This document shows positions 25,587-34,381 of a stretch of DNA of 64,000 nucleotides, piece by piece (within the stretch, counting starts at the first letter, position 1; each line of letters opens with the position of its first letter). The notes under the pieces were generated by a model. The model was given only the letters and a program-made list of their open reading frames with translations. It made no database searches and was not told the DNA's origin. Source of the DNA: Caldithrix sp964598255 (GTDB lineage Bacteria > Calditrichota > Calditrichia > Calditrichales > Calditrichaceae). The position numbers were made by a program, and so were the translations under genes. The stretch lies in contig CAZRBA010000071.1 in assembly GCA_964598255.1 (NCBI GenBank), positions 44,416-108,415 of the forward strand, written 5' to 3'.

Positions 25587-27084
25587 GATAATTTTTTGCC
25601 TCATAGCAATAAATGGTGCGGGTATGCCAGCGGTTCATGAATTTGTATTCGAACCGGCTTTTAACGTAAACGGTATCGAAATATTGTTTTACATATTTTA
25701 AATCGTTTTTGTATTCTTTGCGATCATCAAAAACGTATAGCGCATTTTTACCTTTAAGAGAATCGGGAATACCCCAAATATCAAACTGCAAAGCAGGACG
25801 TCCGTAAATATTTTGCGCATAAGTGTCTTGGTGGTGGGGCAAGTAAAATTTAAGCAAAGAGGCGCTTTTGTAAGAATTGGCAAAGATAAAAGTTTTTTGT
25901 TTGCCCCCCATTATCTGTTGCAGTTTGTAAATTTTTTTTGCCGCGTCTTTCCAGCCGCTCCATGTATTGCCCTCGCCTAAAGGCATATTGGGTACAAGTA
26001 AAATCAAGTGAGAGAAAAGCAAAAGAAAAACGGAAAAATATACGCCGGTTTTGATCCATTTGTTAAGTTGCCCCTTTCGGGTGACAAATAAAAGCACGGC
26101 GCCTATAATCCACCCCAAATAGCCGGGTAAAAGCCAGTTCATCTTCACCAACGACTTCAGGCTGATGTACAGAAATCCACCGATAATAAAAAATCCGCTG
26201 AAAAACATAACGTTGGGAATAAAATCGCGAAAACGATTTTTTATCAAACGCACAATAAAATCCACTAAAAACCCGAATACCAACGGAGTTAAAATAAAGA
26301 GTTGGCTAAAAAAAAGCTGGATGAGATATTTGCTGGTAAAGGGTTTTAACTTTTCGGCGCGGTGTGTAAATTGGAATCCGAACGAGGCCCAATGATGTTG
26401 CGCATTCCATAGAATAACAGGGCTGAAAATAGCAATCATGATGCCCAGCGTCAAATAGGGATACGGAGTTCGGAAATAACGACGCAGGTCCTTTTTTATT
26501 AGCAAAATCGTAAATAACGCAGGCAAAATGGCAACCATGGTGTATTTGGAAACCAACCCGAGCCCCAGAGAAACTCCCAACCAGAACCACCATTTGCGTT
26601 GTCCTGTTTGGATCAATTTCAGGAAAAAGTGCAAAGTCAAAAGCCAAAAGTAAAGCAATGGCGTATCGGGAACCATGGTAATGGCATAAAGATGGGCAAA
26701 TATACTCAGGTTAAAAAGAATTAATCCCATAAAAGAATAACGGCCCAATTCTTCCGTGCTCAGTTGCGATTTGAACAAAAGAAAAGACAACCATAGGGTT
26801 TGTAAAAACAGAAAATTAATTCCGGCAAACCAGATTACAGCCATAAATTTAACGCCAAAAACCGTATTACCGAAGAGAAGTGTGCCCAAACCGATGGAAT
26901 AGGCGGCCATAGGGGGATGATCAAAATAGGAAAGTGCCGGATGTTGAATGTAATACCAGTAATAGGCCTCTTGCGGAGTAATGGGAATAAACAACAAATA
27001 AATTAAACGAAGAACGCTCAGAACCGCAATGAACAAAAATGCGTACCTTAACGAAAAATAAGCGGAATCGCGAAATGTTTTCAT
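25576..27084 (-). CDS. Dolichyl-phosphate-mannose-protein mannosyltransferase-like glycosyltransferase (GT39/PMT_2)
   Basis: About 502 residues with many membrane helices. The first periplasmic loop carries ITPQEAYYWYYIQHPALSYFDHPPM, typical of the ArnT/PMT_2 GT-C family, whose acidic residue there is catalytic. A C-terminal soluble domain of about 120 residues follows. Such enzymes move a sugar from a polyprenyl-phosphate donor to lipid or protein outside the inner membrane. It is paired with the GtrA protein encoded downstream. The ATG at 27084 is preferred over 27144, which adds a basic stretch before the first helix. Confidence 0.88.
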   Translation of the reverse strand: MKTFRDSAYFSLRYAFLFIAVLSVLRLIYLLFIPITPQEAYYWYYIQHPALSYFDHPPMAAYSIGLGTLLFGNTVFGVKFMAVIWFAGINFLFLQTLWLSFLLFKSQLSTEELGRYSFMGLILFNLSIFAHLYAITMVPDTPLLYFWLLTLHFFLKLIQTGQRKWWFWLGVSLGLGLVSKYTMVAILPALFTILLIKKDLRRYFRTPYPYLTLGIMIAIFSPVILWNAQHHWASFGFQFTHRAEKLKPFTSKYLIQLFFSQLFILTPLVFGFLVDFIVRLIKNRFRDFIPNVMFFSGFFIIGGFLYISLKSLVKMNWLLPGYLGWIIGAVLLFVTRKGQLNKWIKTGVYFSVFLLLFSHLILLVPNMPLGEGNTWSGWKDAAKKIYKLQQIMGGKQKTFIFANSYKSASLLKFYLPHHQDTYAQNIYGRPALQFDIWGIPDSLKGKNALYVFDDRKEYKNDLKYVKQYFDTVYVKSRFEYKFMNRWHTRTIYCYEAKNYHGR

Positions 27085-27426
27085 ATAAAAAACCCGGCTT
27101 CGTTTAAAAAGAAAGATTTTAAGGCATTGATGCATGCGGTGCAAATTTTATTAAGAACTTAAAGCAACTCGGGCTGTGAATGATGAATTGTAACAAAATT
27201 TTATGGCGAAAAAAATCCGATTTACCAATAGCATTAATCCCGAAAACAAGGTGGGAATCGGTATGCATAAAAACAGACTACAAAAATATTAATATCCTTC
27301 CAAAAGAGGACGATAAAAAAATCAAAACAGGCCATTTAAAAAAATAGCATTGTAATTAAAGTTTTTGTAATTTTTATTGCGATATGAGTATTCTTATTCA
27401 GTGGTAATAATCGTTTAGAGGGAGCA
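27085..27426. other. Divergent intergenic region without recognised feature
   Basis: About 340 AT-rich bases between the glycosyltransferase and the ArsC-like gene. It must hold promoters for both directions, but I recognise no operator, hairpin or small gene. GAGGGAG just before 27427 is the ribosome binding site of the ArsC-like gene. Confidence 0.35.
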
Positions 27427-27852
27427 ATGAAAAAAGTATTAGTTCTGGGAACCAATAACTCGTGCATCAGCGTGATGATTGCGGCATTAATGAAACATAT
27501 TTCCTTTAACCGAATTGATGTGGTAAGTGCCGGTATTCAGCCCAAAAGGGTTAATCCTTATACCAAAAAAGCTTTAATGGAAATCGGTATTGATATTTCC
27601 AAAGAAAAGCCTCATTCGGTCAACGAATTTATCCATACAAAATGGGATATTATTATAACCACAACGGATGAAGCTCGCGAAAAAGCCAATGCCATATTAA
27701 TCGGAGGCACTAAAATCCACCGGGCCTTTGATGATCCCATGGCTGTTGAAGGAGGCGAAATAGAAAAAATGAATGCCTTCCGCGCCTTACGCGATGAAAT
27801 TAATGAATGGCTTAATGAATTTATTGCCCGCCATCGTTTGTTACCTTCCTAA
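27427..27852 (+). CDS. Degenerate ArsC/low-molecular-weight phosphatase-like protein
   Basis: 141 residues with the fold pattern of thioredoxin-coupled arsenate reductase and LMW tyrosine phosphatases: P-loop at 8-15, SAGIQP near 34, and the FDDP acid motif at 101-104. The P-loop reads GTNNSCIS where active members have CTGNSCRS. The nucleophilic Cys is Gly8 and the phosphate-binding Arg is Ile14; the resolving cysteines near 82 and 89 are also missing. Only Cys13 remains. It is unlikely to be an active arsenate reductase and may be a binding or regulatory protein. The NhaD-like antiporter follows on the same strand after about 240 bases. Confidence 0.8.
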   Translation: MKKVLVLGTNNSCISVMIAALMKHISFNRIDVVSAGIQPKRVNPYTKKALMEIGIDISKEKPHSVNEFIHTKWDIIITTTDEAREKANAILIGGTKIHRAFDDPMAVEGGEIEKMNAFRALRDEINEWLNEFIARHRLLPS

Positions 27853-28089
27853 AATTCAGGCGTAATGGCTGCAAACTATCAAATAATGGAGTAGTACAAT
27901 AGGCCATTGCAAACAGCACTTAACATCGCTCGAATTTTATGCGGTAGTCGTAAACAAGAAAGGGCAAAAGCGGCCGAAATTAAGCATATTTAATACAATT
28001 TATTTACAGTTTCATGCGAAACTGACGAGAATCAGGATTCCTGATGGGAATGGAAGTTTTTTGTAATTTCGATGACGGAGGAAAAAACT

Positions 28090-29622
28090 ATGTTTTCCAA
28101 AAAAGCGATTTCAGGACTTTTATTGGTGGCGCTTGCTGTTTTACTGGCGCATTTTGTGTTAATTCCTACCCGGCTTATCGCCGAAGATTCTACTAAAATC
28201 GCGCATGTAGAAAAAGTCCAAACGGAACATCCTCAAAAGCTGGATGCCGAAGAAGCGGAGCACGAATTGGGGCGTGAGCTTCCCTTGTGGACAACAATAC
28301 CGTTTATCGGTATTTTGCTTTCCATTGCGTTATTTCCGTTAGTGGCACCACGATTTTGGCATCACCATTATCCGAAAGTGTCGGCTTTTTGGGCTCTGCT
28401 TTTTGCCATTCCTTTTCTTATTGTCTATAAATCCGTTGCATTGGAGGGTATTCTTCATATTTATCTTGTGGACTACATTCCATTTATTATTTTGCTTTGG
28501 GGCCTGTTTACCATCTCCGGCGGTATTTATTTGAAAGGTACCATGAAAGGTTCGCCTCCCATTAACCTTTTGCTGATTTTAATCGGAGCATTATTGGCCT
28601 CATGGATTGGTACCACCGGAGCGGCCATGGTAATGATTCGTCCCGTATTACGCGCCAACAAGCATCGTAAGCATAAGGCACATATCGTGTTGTTTTTTAT
28701 TGCACTGGTGGCTAATATTGGCGGCTGTTTGACCCCTTTGGGCGATCCTCCGTTGTTTCTCGGATTTTTGCACGGCGTGGACTTCTTTTGGACATTGAAT
28801 TTGGTGCCCGAAATGTCATTTGTCGCCGGGGTTCTTTTGGTCATCTTCTTCGTGATGGATTCATACTATTACAAACAGGACAAAAAAGAAATGCCTGTGG
28901 AAGATTCACCGGAACCCATTAAGCTGGAAGGCGCATTCAACTTTTTATTTTTATTGGGCGTGGTTCTGGGTGTTATTTTCAGCGGTGTAGTGCACTTGGG
29001 ACATTTTACAGTTTATGGTGTGCATTTAACCTATCAAAACGAAATTCGCGATCTTTGGATTCTGTTAATGGGATATTTGTCCATGCGCTTTACTTCCAAG
29101 GAAATTCGTGAGGGTAACGAATTTAGTTGGTTCCCCATTCTGGAAGTGGCCTATTTGTTTGCCGGTATTTTTATGACGATTATTCCTGCTTTGGCTATTT
29201 TACAGGCCGGTGAGCACGGCGCTATGGCCGGGCTGATTCGTGCCGTTAAAGAACCGTGGCATTTTTTCTGGATTACAGGTTCGCTTTCCAGCTTTTTGGA
29301 TAATGCTCCTACCTATTTAACCTTTTTTAATACCGCTTTGGGCAAGCTGGGGTTAACAGAAGAACAGGTGCGCGCGGCCTTTGCTGCGGGAACCATTGCC
29401 AAACAACATCCGGAATTTTTAAAGTATTTAACCGCCATTTCGATCGGCGCGGTATTTATGGGAGCCAATACCTATATTGGCAATGCACCGAACTTTATGG
29501 TTAAATCCATTGCCGAAGAGGCCGGTGTTTCAATGCCCAGCTTTTTTGGCTATATTTTAAAATTTTCATTGCCTATTTTAATTCCGTCTTTCTTGCTGGT
29601 AACCTGGGTATTTTTACTGTAA
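28090..29622 (+). CDS. NhaD-like sodium/proton antiporter (ArsB/NhaD, ion transporter superfamily)
   Basis: About 510 residues with ten or more membrane helices. LGGCLTPLGDPPLFLGF-like sequence (here IGGCLTPLGDPPLF) and GANTYIGNAPNFMVKSIAE are the paired re-entrant motifs of the NhaD/citrate-transporter group. A signal-like first helix is followed by a charged periplasmic segment (HVEKVQTEHPQKLDAEEAEHEL). It likely exchanges Na+ for H+ at the inner membrane. The start at 28090 is supported by GGAGG nine bases upstream rather than the ATG at 28072. Confidence 0.85.
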   Translation: MFSKKAISGLLLVALAVLLAHFVLIPTRLIAEDSTKIAHVEKVQTEHPQKLDAEEAEHELGRELPLWTTIPFIGILLSIALFPLVAPRFWHHHYPKVSAFWALLFAIPFLIVYKSVALEGILHIYLVDYIPFIILLWGLFTISGGIYLKGTMKGSPPINLLLILIGALLASWIGTTGAAMVMIRPVLRANKHRKHKAHIVLFFIALVANIGGCLTPLGDPPLFLGFLHGVDFFWTLNLVPEMSFVAGVLLVIFFVMDSYYYKQDKKEMPVEDSPEPIKLEGAFNFLFLLGVVLGVIFSGVVHLGHFTVYGVHLTYQNEIRDLWILLMGYLSMRFTSKEIREGNEFSWFPILEVAYLFAGIFMTIIPALAILQAGEHGAMAGLIRAVKEPWHFFWITGSLSSFLDNAPTYLTFFNTALGKLGLTEEQVRAAFAAGTIAKQHPEFLKYLTAISIGAVFMGANTYIGNAPNFMVKSIAEEAGVSMPSFFGYILKFSLPILIPSFLLVTWVFLL

Positions 29623-29646
29623 GGCAAAGAAAAATTCAAGCATTTT

Positions 29647-29685
29647 CAAAGGCGGGTTCTATTGAATCCGCCTTTGTTGTTTAGG
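29647..29685 (+). terminator. Intrinsic terminator after the antiporter gene
   Basis: CAAAGGCGGGTTC at 29647-29659 pairs with GAATCCGCCTTTG at 29664-29676 (13 bp with one G-T wobble, TATT loop). A T-rich tail follows. Confidence 0.75.
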
Positions 29686-29889
29686 AGATCTGTAAAATAA
29701 ATGGTTGTTAATACCCGCTACAAAGTAGGGCAGGCATTTGCTGCGAATTAAAACGGTTGCATTAAAATCTCCTTCTTTTTATAAATTTTAGTAGTATTTT
29801 ATTCAATTGGAACTTAAATTAATATTTGTGCTATTAAATATTTTTAAATTCATAAAAAGCACATTTATTTGTTTTGAAGGAGGTTCTGA

Positions 29890-31344
29890 ATGCTCAAACG
29901 TTTGTTTGTGTTATTAATTGCCGTATTTGTGTTTGCTTTAACAGCCATATCTTGTAAAAAAGAAAAGAAAACCAAAACCGCTGCCGCTATCTCGGATACG
30001 GTTATGGTGGCGCGGGTAGGTTCATTTGGCGTTCCGGAATCACGGGTGGTCAAATCGTTTGAATTCAGTAAGGAATTTCAACGGAATAAAGTAATTACAA
30101 CGGATTTGTTGAAAAAATACATCGAGCGTTATTATCTGGGTGAAATTTATCTTTTGGCCGAAGCTAAAGCAGAAGGGTTGGATAAAGATCCCGAGTTTCT
30201 TAAAGCTATGAAAGCGCACCGCATTCAGGAGATGACCAAGCCCGACGGCCCGCTGGCAAAAGTGATTTTAGCCAAAAAATTCAATGTGAGCAATAAAGAA
30301 TTGGAAGAATTATATAAGCATTTACCCTACCGCTTAACCCTGCAGCAAATTTTAGTTACCTCCAAACCTTTAGCCGACTCGTTGTATCGACTTTTAAAAC
30401 ACGGTGCTAATTTTGGCAAACTAGCGCAAAAATACTCCAATGATATCCAAAGTGCAGTTAAAGAAGGCGTACTTTCGAATTATTTGGTGGCCGGAATGGC
30501 CTCTCCAGAATATGAAAGGGTCGCTTTTTCGTTAACCGAGTCTCATCCTATTTCCAAACCTTTTAAAACCGAATTCGGATATCATATTCTTAAATTGATG
30601 GCCAGAGAAAAACAAAAGGTCGGCGGCATGGTGCAGGAACGACTGAGATTGGTAGATATAGCCAAAGTACGCGCACAAAACGAATACATTCAGCATTATG
30701 TGGATTCGTTATTTAAAAAATACCATTATCGACTAAACGAAAAGTTAATTCCCGTTATACTGCATGCGTTTAAAAGAGACGGCTATTTTGGCGTTGTGCA
30801 AAAATCAAAAATCAAACCGAGTTTGTTACAGGCAAAATTTTTAACCTATGATAAAGGCTTTTGGACGTTGGCCGATTTTATCGATGCCTACAACAATACC
30901 AATCGTTTTCAACGCTATCGGCTGGAATATCCGAATGATGTGCGCATAATGGCTAAAAAATTGATTTCCAAAGAATTGATGTATTGGGACGGTGTTGCAC
31001 GCGGTTTGGACAAAGACAAAACGTACCGCAAGCTAATCGACTATTACTACCACCACGAACTGGAAAAAATCGGTGAAAAACGACTGATAGACTCCAATGT
31101 GCACGTTAGCGATGCAGAAGCCAAAGCTTTTTATGCAAAGCACAGAAATCTATGGAAAAACAGTCCGTTTGAACGAGTCAAAGTTTACGTTAAAAATCGT
31201 CTTGAAAACCAAAAACGAAGTCAGGTGCGCAAAGATTTTCTGAACTATCTGAAAAAGAAGTACAAAGTTCAATACAATACAGAAGCACTGCAACGACTCG
31301 TAGAGTTAATGAACGAACGAAAACGGTTGCGAGCTGTTTCTTAA
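29890..31344 (+). CDS. Parvulin-type peptidyl-prolyl isomerase lipoprotein (SurA/PrsA-like)
   Basis: 484 residues. The N-terminus is a lipoprotein signal with lipobox LTAISC. The parvulin domain is near residues 140-240: RLTLQQILVTSKPLADSLYR, FGKLAQKYSNDIQSA, and the closing PFKTEFGYHILKLM. Helical chaperone-like segments flank it, as in SurA and PrsA, ending in a lysine-rich coiled tail. It should assist folding of exported proteins in the periplasm. A strong AAGGAGGT site precedes the ATG. The ROK kinase gene follows after 39 bases. Confidence 0.9.
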   Translation: MLKRLFVLLIAVFVFALTAISCKKEKKTKTAAAISDTVMVARVGSFGVPESRVVKSFEFSKEFQRNKVITTDLLKKYIERYYLGEIYLLAEAKAEGLDKDPEFLKAMKAHRIQEMTKPDGPLAKVILAKKFNVSNKELEELYKHLPYRLTLQQILVTSKPLADSLYRLLKHGANFGKLAQKYSNDIQSAVKEGVLSNYLVAGMASPEYERVAFSLTESHPISKPFKTEFGYHILKLMAREKQKVGGMVQERLRLVDIAKVRAQNEYIQHYVDSLFKKYHYRLNEKLIPVILHAFKRDGYFGVVQKSKIKPSLLQAKFLTYDKGFWTLADFIDAYNNTNRFQRYRLEYPNDVRIMAKKLISKELMYWDGVARGLDKDKTYRKLIDYYYHHELEKIGEKRLIDSNVHVSDAEAKAFYAKHRNLWKNSPFERVKVYVKNRLENQKRSQVRKDFLNYLKKKYKVQYNTEALQRLVELMNERKRLRAVS

Positions 31345-31383
31345 TTTAAAACAATGTATTTATTTTTGGCAGGAGAGAGCAGA

Positions 31384-32349
31384 ATGCGAAAAAAGGAATT
31401 AGTAATTGGTATCGATATAGGTGGTACCAATACCAAGGTCGGTATCGTGGACAAGGAAGCGAAAATTTATCTGCATTTTGATTTTCCGACACGTTCCGAA
31501 AAACCCGCTCAAGATTTATTTAAACGTATTGCTGACAAAATTGAACAAGAAAAAAGCGAATTGCCCCAAGGCAGTGTTTTGAAAGGCGTTGGAGTGGGCG
31601 CGCCCAACGGAAACTATTTTTCCGGTAAAATTGAAAACCCTCCTAATTTACATTGGACATCCGTGGATGTGGTGGGCCTAATTCGGGAATATTTTGATTT
31701 GCCTGGTGTACTGACCAACGATGCCAATGCGGCGGCACTTGGCGAAATGCGTTTCGGGGCGGCTCAGGGTATGAGAAATTTTATTGAAATTACTCTGGGA
31801 ACCGGGCTGGGAAGCGGAATAGTGGTTAACGGGCAACTGGTTTATGGCCACGACGGATTTGCCGGAGAAATGGGCCATGTGGTAGTGGTAAAAGGCGGAC
31901 GCTTATGCGGATGCGGTCGCCGCGGATGTTTGGAAACGTACGCATCTGCTTCGGGATTGCGGCGAACGGTTTTTGAAATACTAGCCGAAGATAATCAAAC
32001 CAGCGTACTGAGAGAAATCCCTTTTGAAGATTTAACTTCAAAAATGGTTTACGACGCTGCCTTAAAGGGTGATGCGGTTGCTCTGGAGGCCTTTGATTTT
32101 ACCGGCCGCGTTTTAGGGGAAGCTCTGGCCGATGCCGTGGCCTATTTTAGTCCCGAAGCCATTATCCTTTTTGGCGGTTTGGCTGCTGCCGGCGATTACA
32201 TTTTTGTGCCTACCAAAACGTATATGGAAAAAAGTTTGTTACCCATTTTTCGTAATAAAGTTAAAATTTTGCCTTCGGGGCTGCCGGAAAGCGATGCCGC
32301 TATTTTAGGTTCCGCTGCTTTAATATGGAATGAACTGAACGGTAATTGA
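31384..32349 (+). CDS. ROK-family sugar kinase (glucokinase-like)
   Basis: 321 residues. The ATP-phosphate loop GIDIGGTNTKVGIVD starts at residue 8. LTNDANAAALGE holds the catalytic Asp, TLGTGLGSGI the second phosphate loop, and GEMGHVVV followed by CGCGRRGCLE is the ROK zinc site. It phosphorylates a hexose, most likely glucose, in the cytoplasm. There is no DNA-binding domain, so it is an enzyme rather than a ROK repressor. AGGAGAG before ATG 31384 decides the start over an upstream ATG at 31354. It ends just before a bidirectional terminator. Confidence 0.92.
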   Translation: MRKKELVIGIDIGGTNTKVGIVDKEAKIYLHFDFPTRSEKPAQDLFKRIADKIEQEKSELPQGSVLKGVGVGAPNGNYFSGKIENPPNLHWTSVDVVGLIREYFDLPGVLTNDANAAALGEMRFGAAQGMRNFIEITLGTGLGSGIVVNGQLVYGHDGFAGEMGHVVVVKGGRLCGCGRRGCLETYASASGLRRTVFEILAEDNQTSVLREIPFEDLTSKMVYDAALKGDAVALEAFDFTGRVLGEALADAVAYFSPEAIILFGGLAAAGDYIFVPTKTYMEKSLLPIFRNKVKILPSGLPESDAAILGSAALIWNELNGN

Positions 32350-32367
32350 AAGTAAATTTGTTTTAAC

Positions 32368-32403
32368 AAAAAGCCGCGTTTGTTTACAAGCGCGGCTTTT
32401 TTT
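32368..32403. terminator. Bidirectional intrinsic terminator
   Basis: AAAAAGCCGCG and CGCGGCTTTTT form a stem that extends inward (TTTG/CAAG) to about 10 GC-containing pairs with a TTTA loop. An A-run on one side and a T-run on the other let it serve both the ROK gene (+) and the TlpA-like gene (-), which converge here. Confidence 0.9.
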
Positions 32404-32411
32404 ATTGTACG

Positions 32412-34073
32412 TTATTTTCCCAGAAACGTTTGCAGTGTTTTGTCCAAATGTTCTCCGCGCAGGTCTCCTTCCATGGCCACAATAATTCCCTCCGGGCTAA
32501 CCAAAATGGGCTTGGGAATGCCTCCCACTTCAAATTCGCCACCTACTTTATTGCGGATACCGCGATCCAAAAATACATGATGCCACGGCATCTTAAAATG
32601 CTGTTGACGGAATTTACGAACGTCATCCGGAGAACGGTCGAACGATAAGCTGAGAATCGTAAAATTTTTGTCTTTGTAATGGGCATACGCTTTTTCCATT
32701 CCCGGTATTTCACCCACACACGGTTTGCACCAGGTTGCCCAAAAGTCCATAATGTAAAATTTGCCTTTTAAAGTTTTATTGGAAATTTCCTTACCCGTAT
32801 CCATTTCTTTAAAAGAAAAATCGGGAATGGGTTTCCCCACGGCAATGCGCGCTTCGGGGTTGAGCATTTTTAGGTAATATTTTACAAAGTCGATATCATT
32901 GTAATCTTTTTTTAATTGATTGTAAATGGCCGATTGCTTTTTGACGTTATGGTTGTCTTTAGCTTGCATACCTATACGTACCAGCACAAAGGCGCGAGTT
33001 ATTTTAGACGGAATTTTGTCCAGCGATTTCTCTAACATCGCATTTGCTTTTTTTATGCCGTAGGCTTTTTCCAAAATGTAAGGCATTACTTGCGGGTTAA
33101 GCGACCAAAAAGGATCGGTAAGCGGAACGTTTTTAGCTACTTCTTTAAAAATGGCATCGTCTACCTTAGCTCCGTATCTGATCAATAAAATATGTTGAAT
33201 ATCAATGTAATCTTTTACTTTTTGCGAAACCGTTTCTTGCTTTTTTTGTTCCAGCGCCTTGAGCAAATCGGAAAAGTCGAATTTAAAACCGCGATCGGTA
33301 CCGAATTTTTGCAGGTATTGCTTTCGGGCTAATTGCCAATTATAAAGATAACGATTTACAAGTAATTTGATATCCATAAAATCCTGCGTTAATAAACTGC
33401 CCGATTTTAACAAGACCTTAGGCAAAGCATCGTTGTAAATGCGGGGGAGTTTTTGAGGATCAAATACGATTTGCATTACCGAATCCGTTTTGTTCAAAAC
33501 GGATTTGTAATCGCCTCCGTGGTCGTACACGAGGTAGTCGTACTGAGTTCCGTTAATGCTCACTTCTTTTGGTAAAAGCCCGATTAATTGGTAGGCAACC
33601 GTATCGGCTTGCGGTTTTACCATAAACGTAAAGGTGCCGTTTTTTTCTTTGTGCATGAGCCTGGCCGTGGAAAAGGCGAAATCATTCCAATCCCCAGTGA
33701 TTTTTACCCGGTCAAAATGATTTTTAAAGCGGTAGCTCTCCAATTGAAAATCCATTTTAACGGATTGATTGCCTGTTTTGCGTACCAATGGTAAATTTAG
33801 GTGTTTATGATAAGCGGCCGTTATGTACAAATTCAAATATTGCTTGGCTGGTAGGTTAATGCTAAAGGAACCGTCTTTGTTAACTTTTATGGATTTTATG
33901 GGATGAAACACATTACCGCCTGCTTCGATCAAATGTACATGCGCAATAACCGGCGGTTTGCCGTCTGCACCCAGAACTTTTCCCGAAAGCGTGCCACCGC
34001 TTTGAGAATTTTGACATTGCCAAAAAAGAATGGTTAAAATTACGGGCAAAACCCATTTTAATTGTTTTAGCAT
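32412..34073 (-). CDS. TlpA-like thioredoxin lipoprotein
   Basis: 553 residues. A lipoprotein signal with Cys in LFWQCQ opens the protein. About 100 residues of a carboxypeptidase-regulatory-like beta domain follow (SGGTLSGKVLGADG), then a long helical middle and a C-terminal thioredoxin domain with WATWCKPC (cysteines near 449 and 452). TlpA/ResA-type domains reduce disulfides on exported or cytochrome c proteins. The beta-domain plus helical plus TlpA layout is common in FCB bacteria. GGGAGG precedes two adjacent ATG codons (34076 and 34073); the second has better spacing. Confidence 0.88.
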   Translation of the reverse strand: MLKQLKWVLPVILTILFWQCQNSQSGGTLSGKVLGADGKPPVIAHVHLIEAGGNVFHPIKSIKVNKDGSFSINLPAKQYLNLYITAAYHKHLNLPLVRKTGNQSVKMDFQLESYRFKNHFDRVKITGDWNDFAFSTARLMHKEKNGTFTFMVKPQADTVAYQLIGLLPKEVSINGTQYDYLVYDHGGDYKSVLNKTDSVMQIVFDPQKLPRIYNDALPKVLLKSGSLLTQDFMDIKLLVNRYLYNWQLARKQYLQKFGTDRGFKFDFSDLLKALEQKKQETVSQKVKDYIDIQHILLIRYGAKVDDAIFKEVAKNVPLTDPFWSLNPQVMPYILEKAYGIKKANAMLEKSLDKIPSKITRAFVLVRIGMQAKDNHNVKKQSAIYNQLKKDYNDIDFVKYYLKMLNPEARIAVGKPIPDFSFKEMDTGKEISNKTLKGKFYIMDFWATWCKPCVGEIPGMEKAYAHYKDKNFTILSLSFDRSPDDVRKFRQQHFKMPWHHVFLDRGIRNKVGGEFEVGGIPKPILVSPEGIIVAMEGDLRGEHLDKTLQTFLGK

Positions 34074-34076
34074 CAT

Positions 34077-34381
34077 AAGCCTCCCAAGTTAAAGTGGAAA
34101 CCAAAGTGGTGGCAAAAAAGGCATTACAAGCAGCGCAAAGTAAAGAACGTTAAATCGTTTTTCTTGTGAATTTATGCAGAATGTAAGCGGATTCGTGTGA
34201 GAATGCGTAGACGGTTTATTTTGATATCCGTTTTTCCGATTTACCGTAATCCACTTCGGTTTTTTGTTCTTATTAGCTAACAAAACATAAAAAATACAGA
34301 CAGTAGCACACGGAATCAAATCAAAATCGGAGAACCAAAAGGATTTGTCGCATTTTATATTTAATTTCTGTTAAACGAATT
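34077..34381. other. Intergenic region without recognised feature
   Basis: About 305 bases between two minus-strand genes. It should contain the promoter of the TlpA-like gene. I see no convincing hairpin, operator or small ORF. Confidence 0.35.

Noticed and set aside
29727..29742. Weak sigma-54-like motif upstream of the parvulin gene
   Set aside because: GG and GC are correctly spaced but the CAC part of the -24 element is missing and it lies about 150 bases from the gene start.
34142..34381. Search for a small gene in the 305-base gap between the TlpA-like and DUF1302-like genes
   Set aside because: The only ORF (minus strand, 34089-34319) has no ribosome binding site and its translation looks like non-coding sequence.
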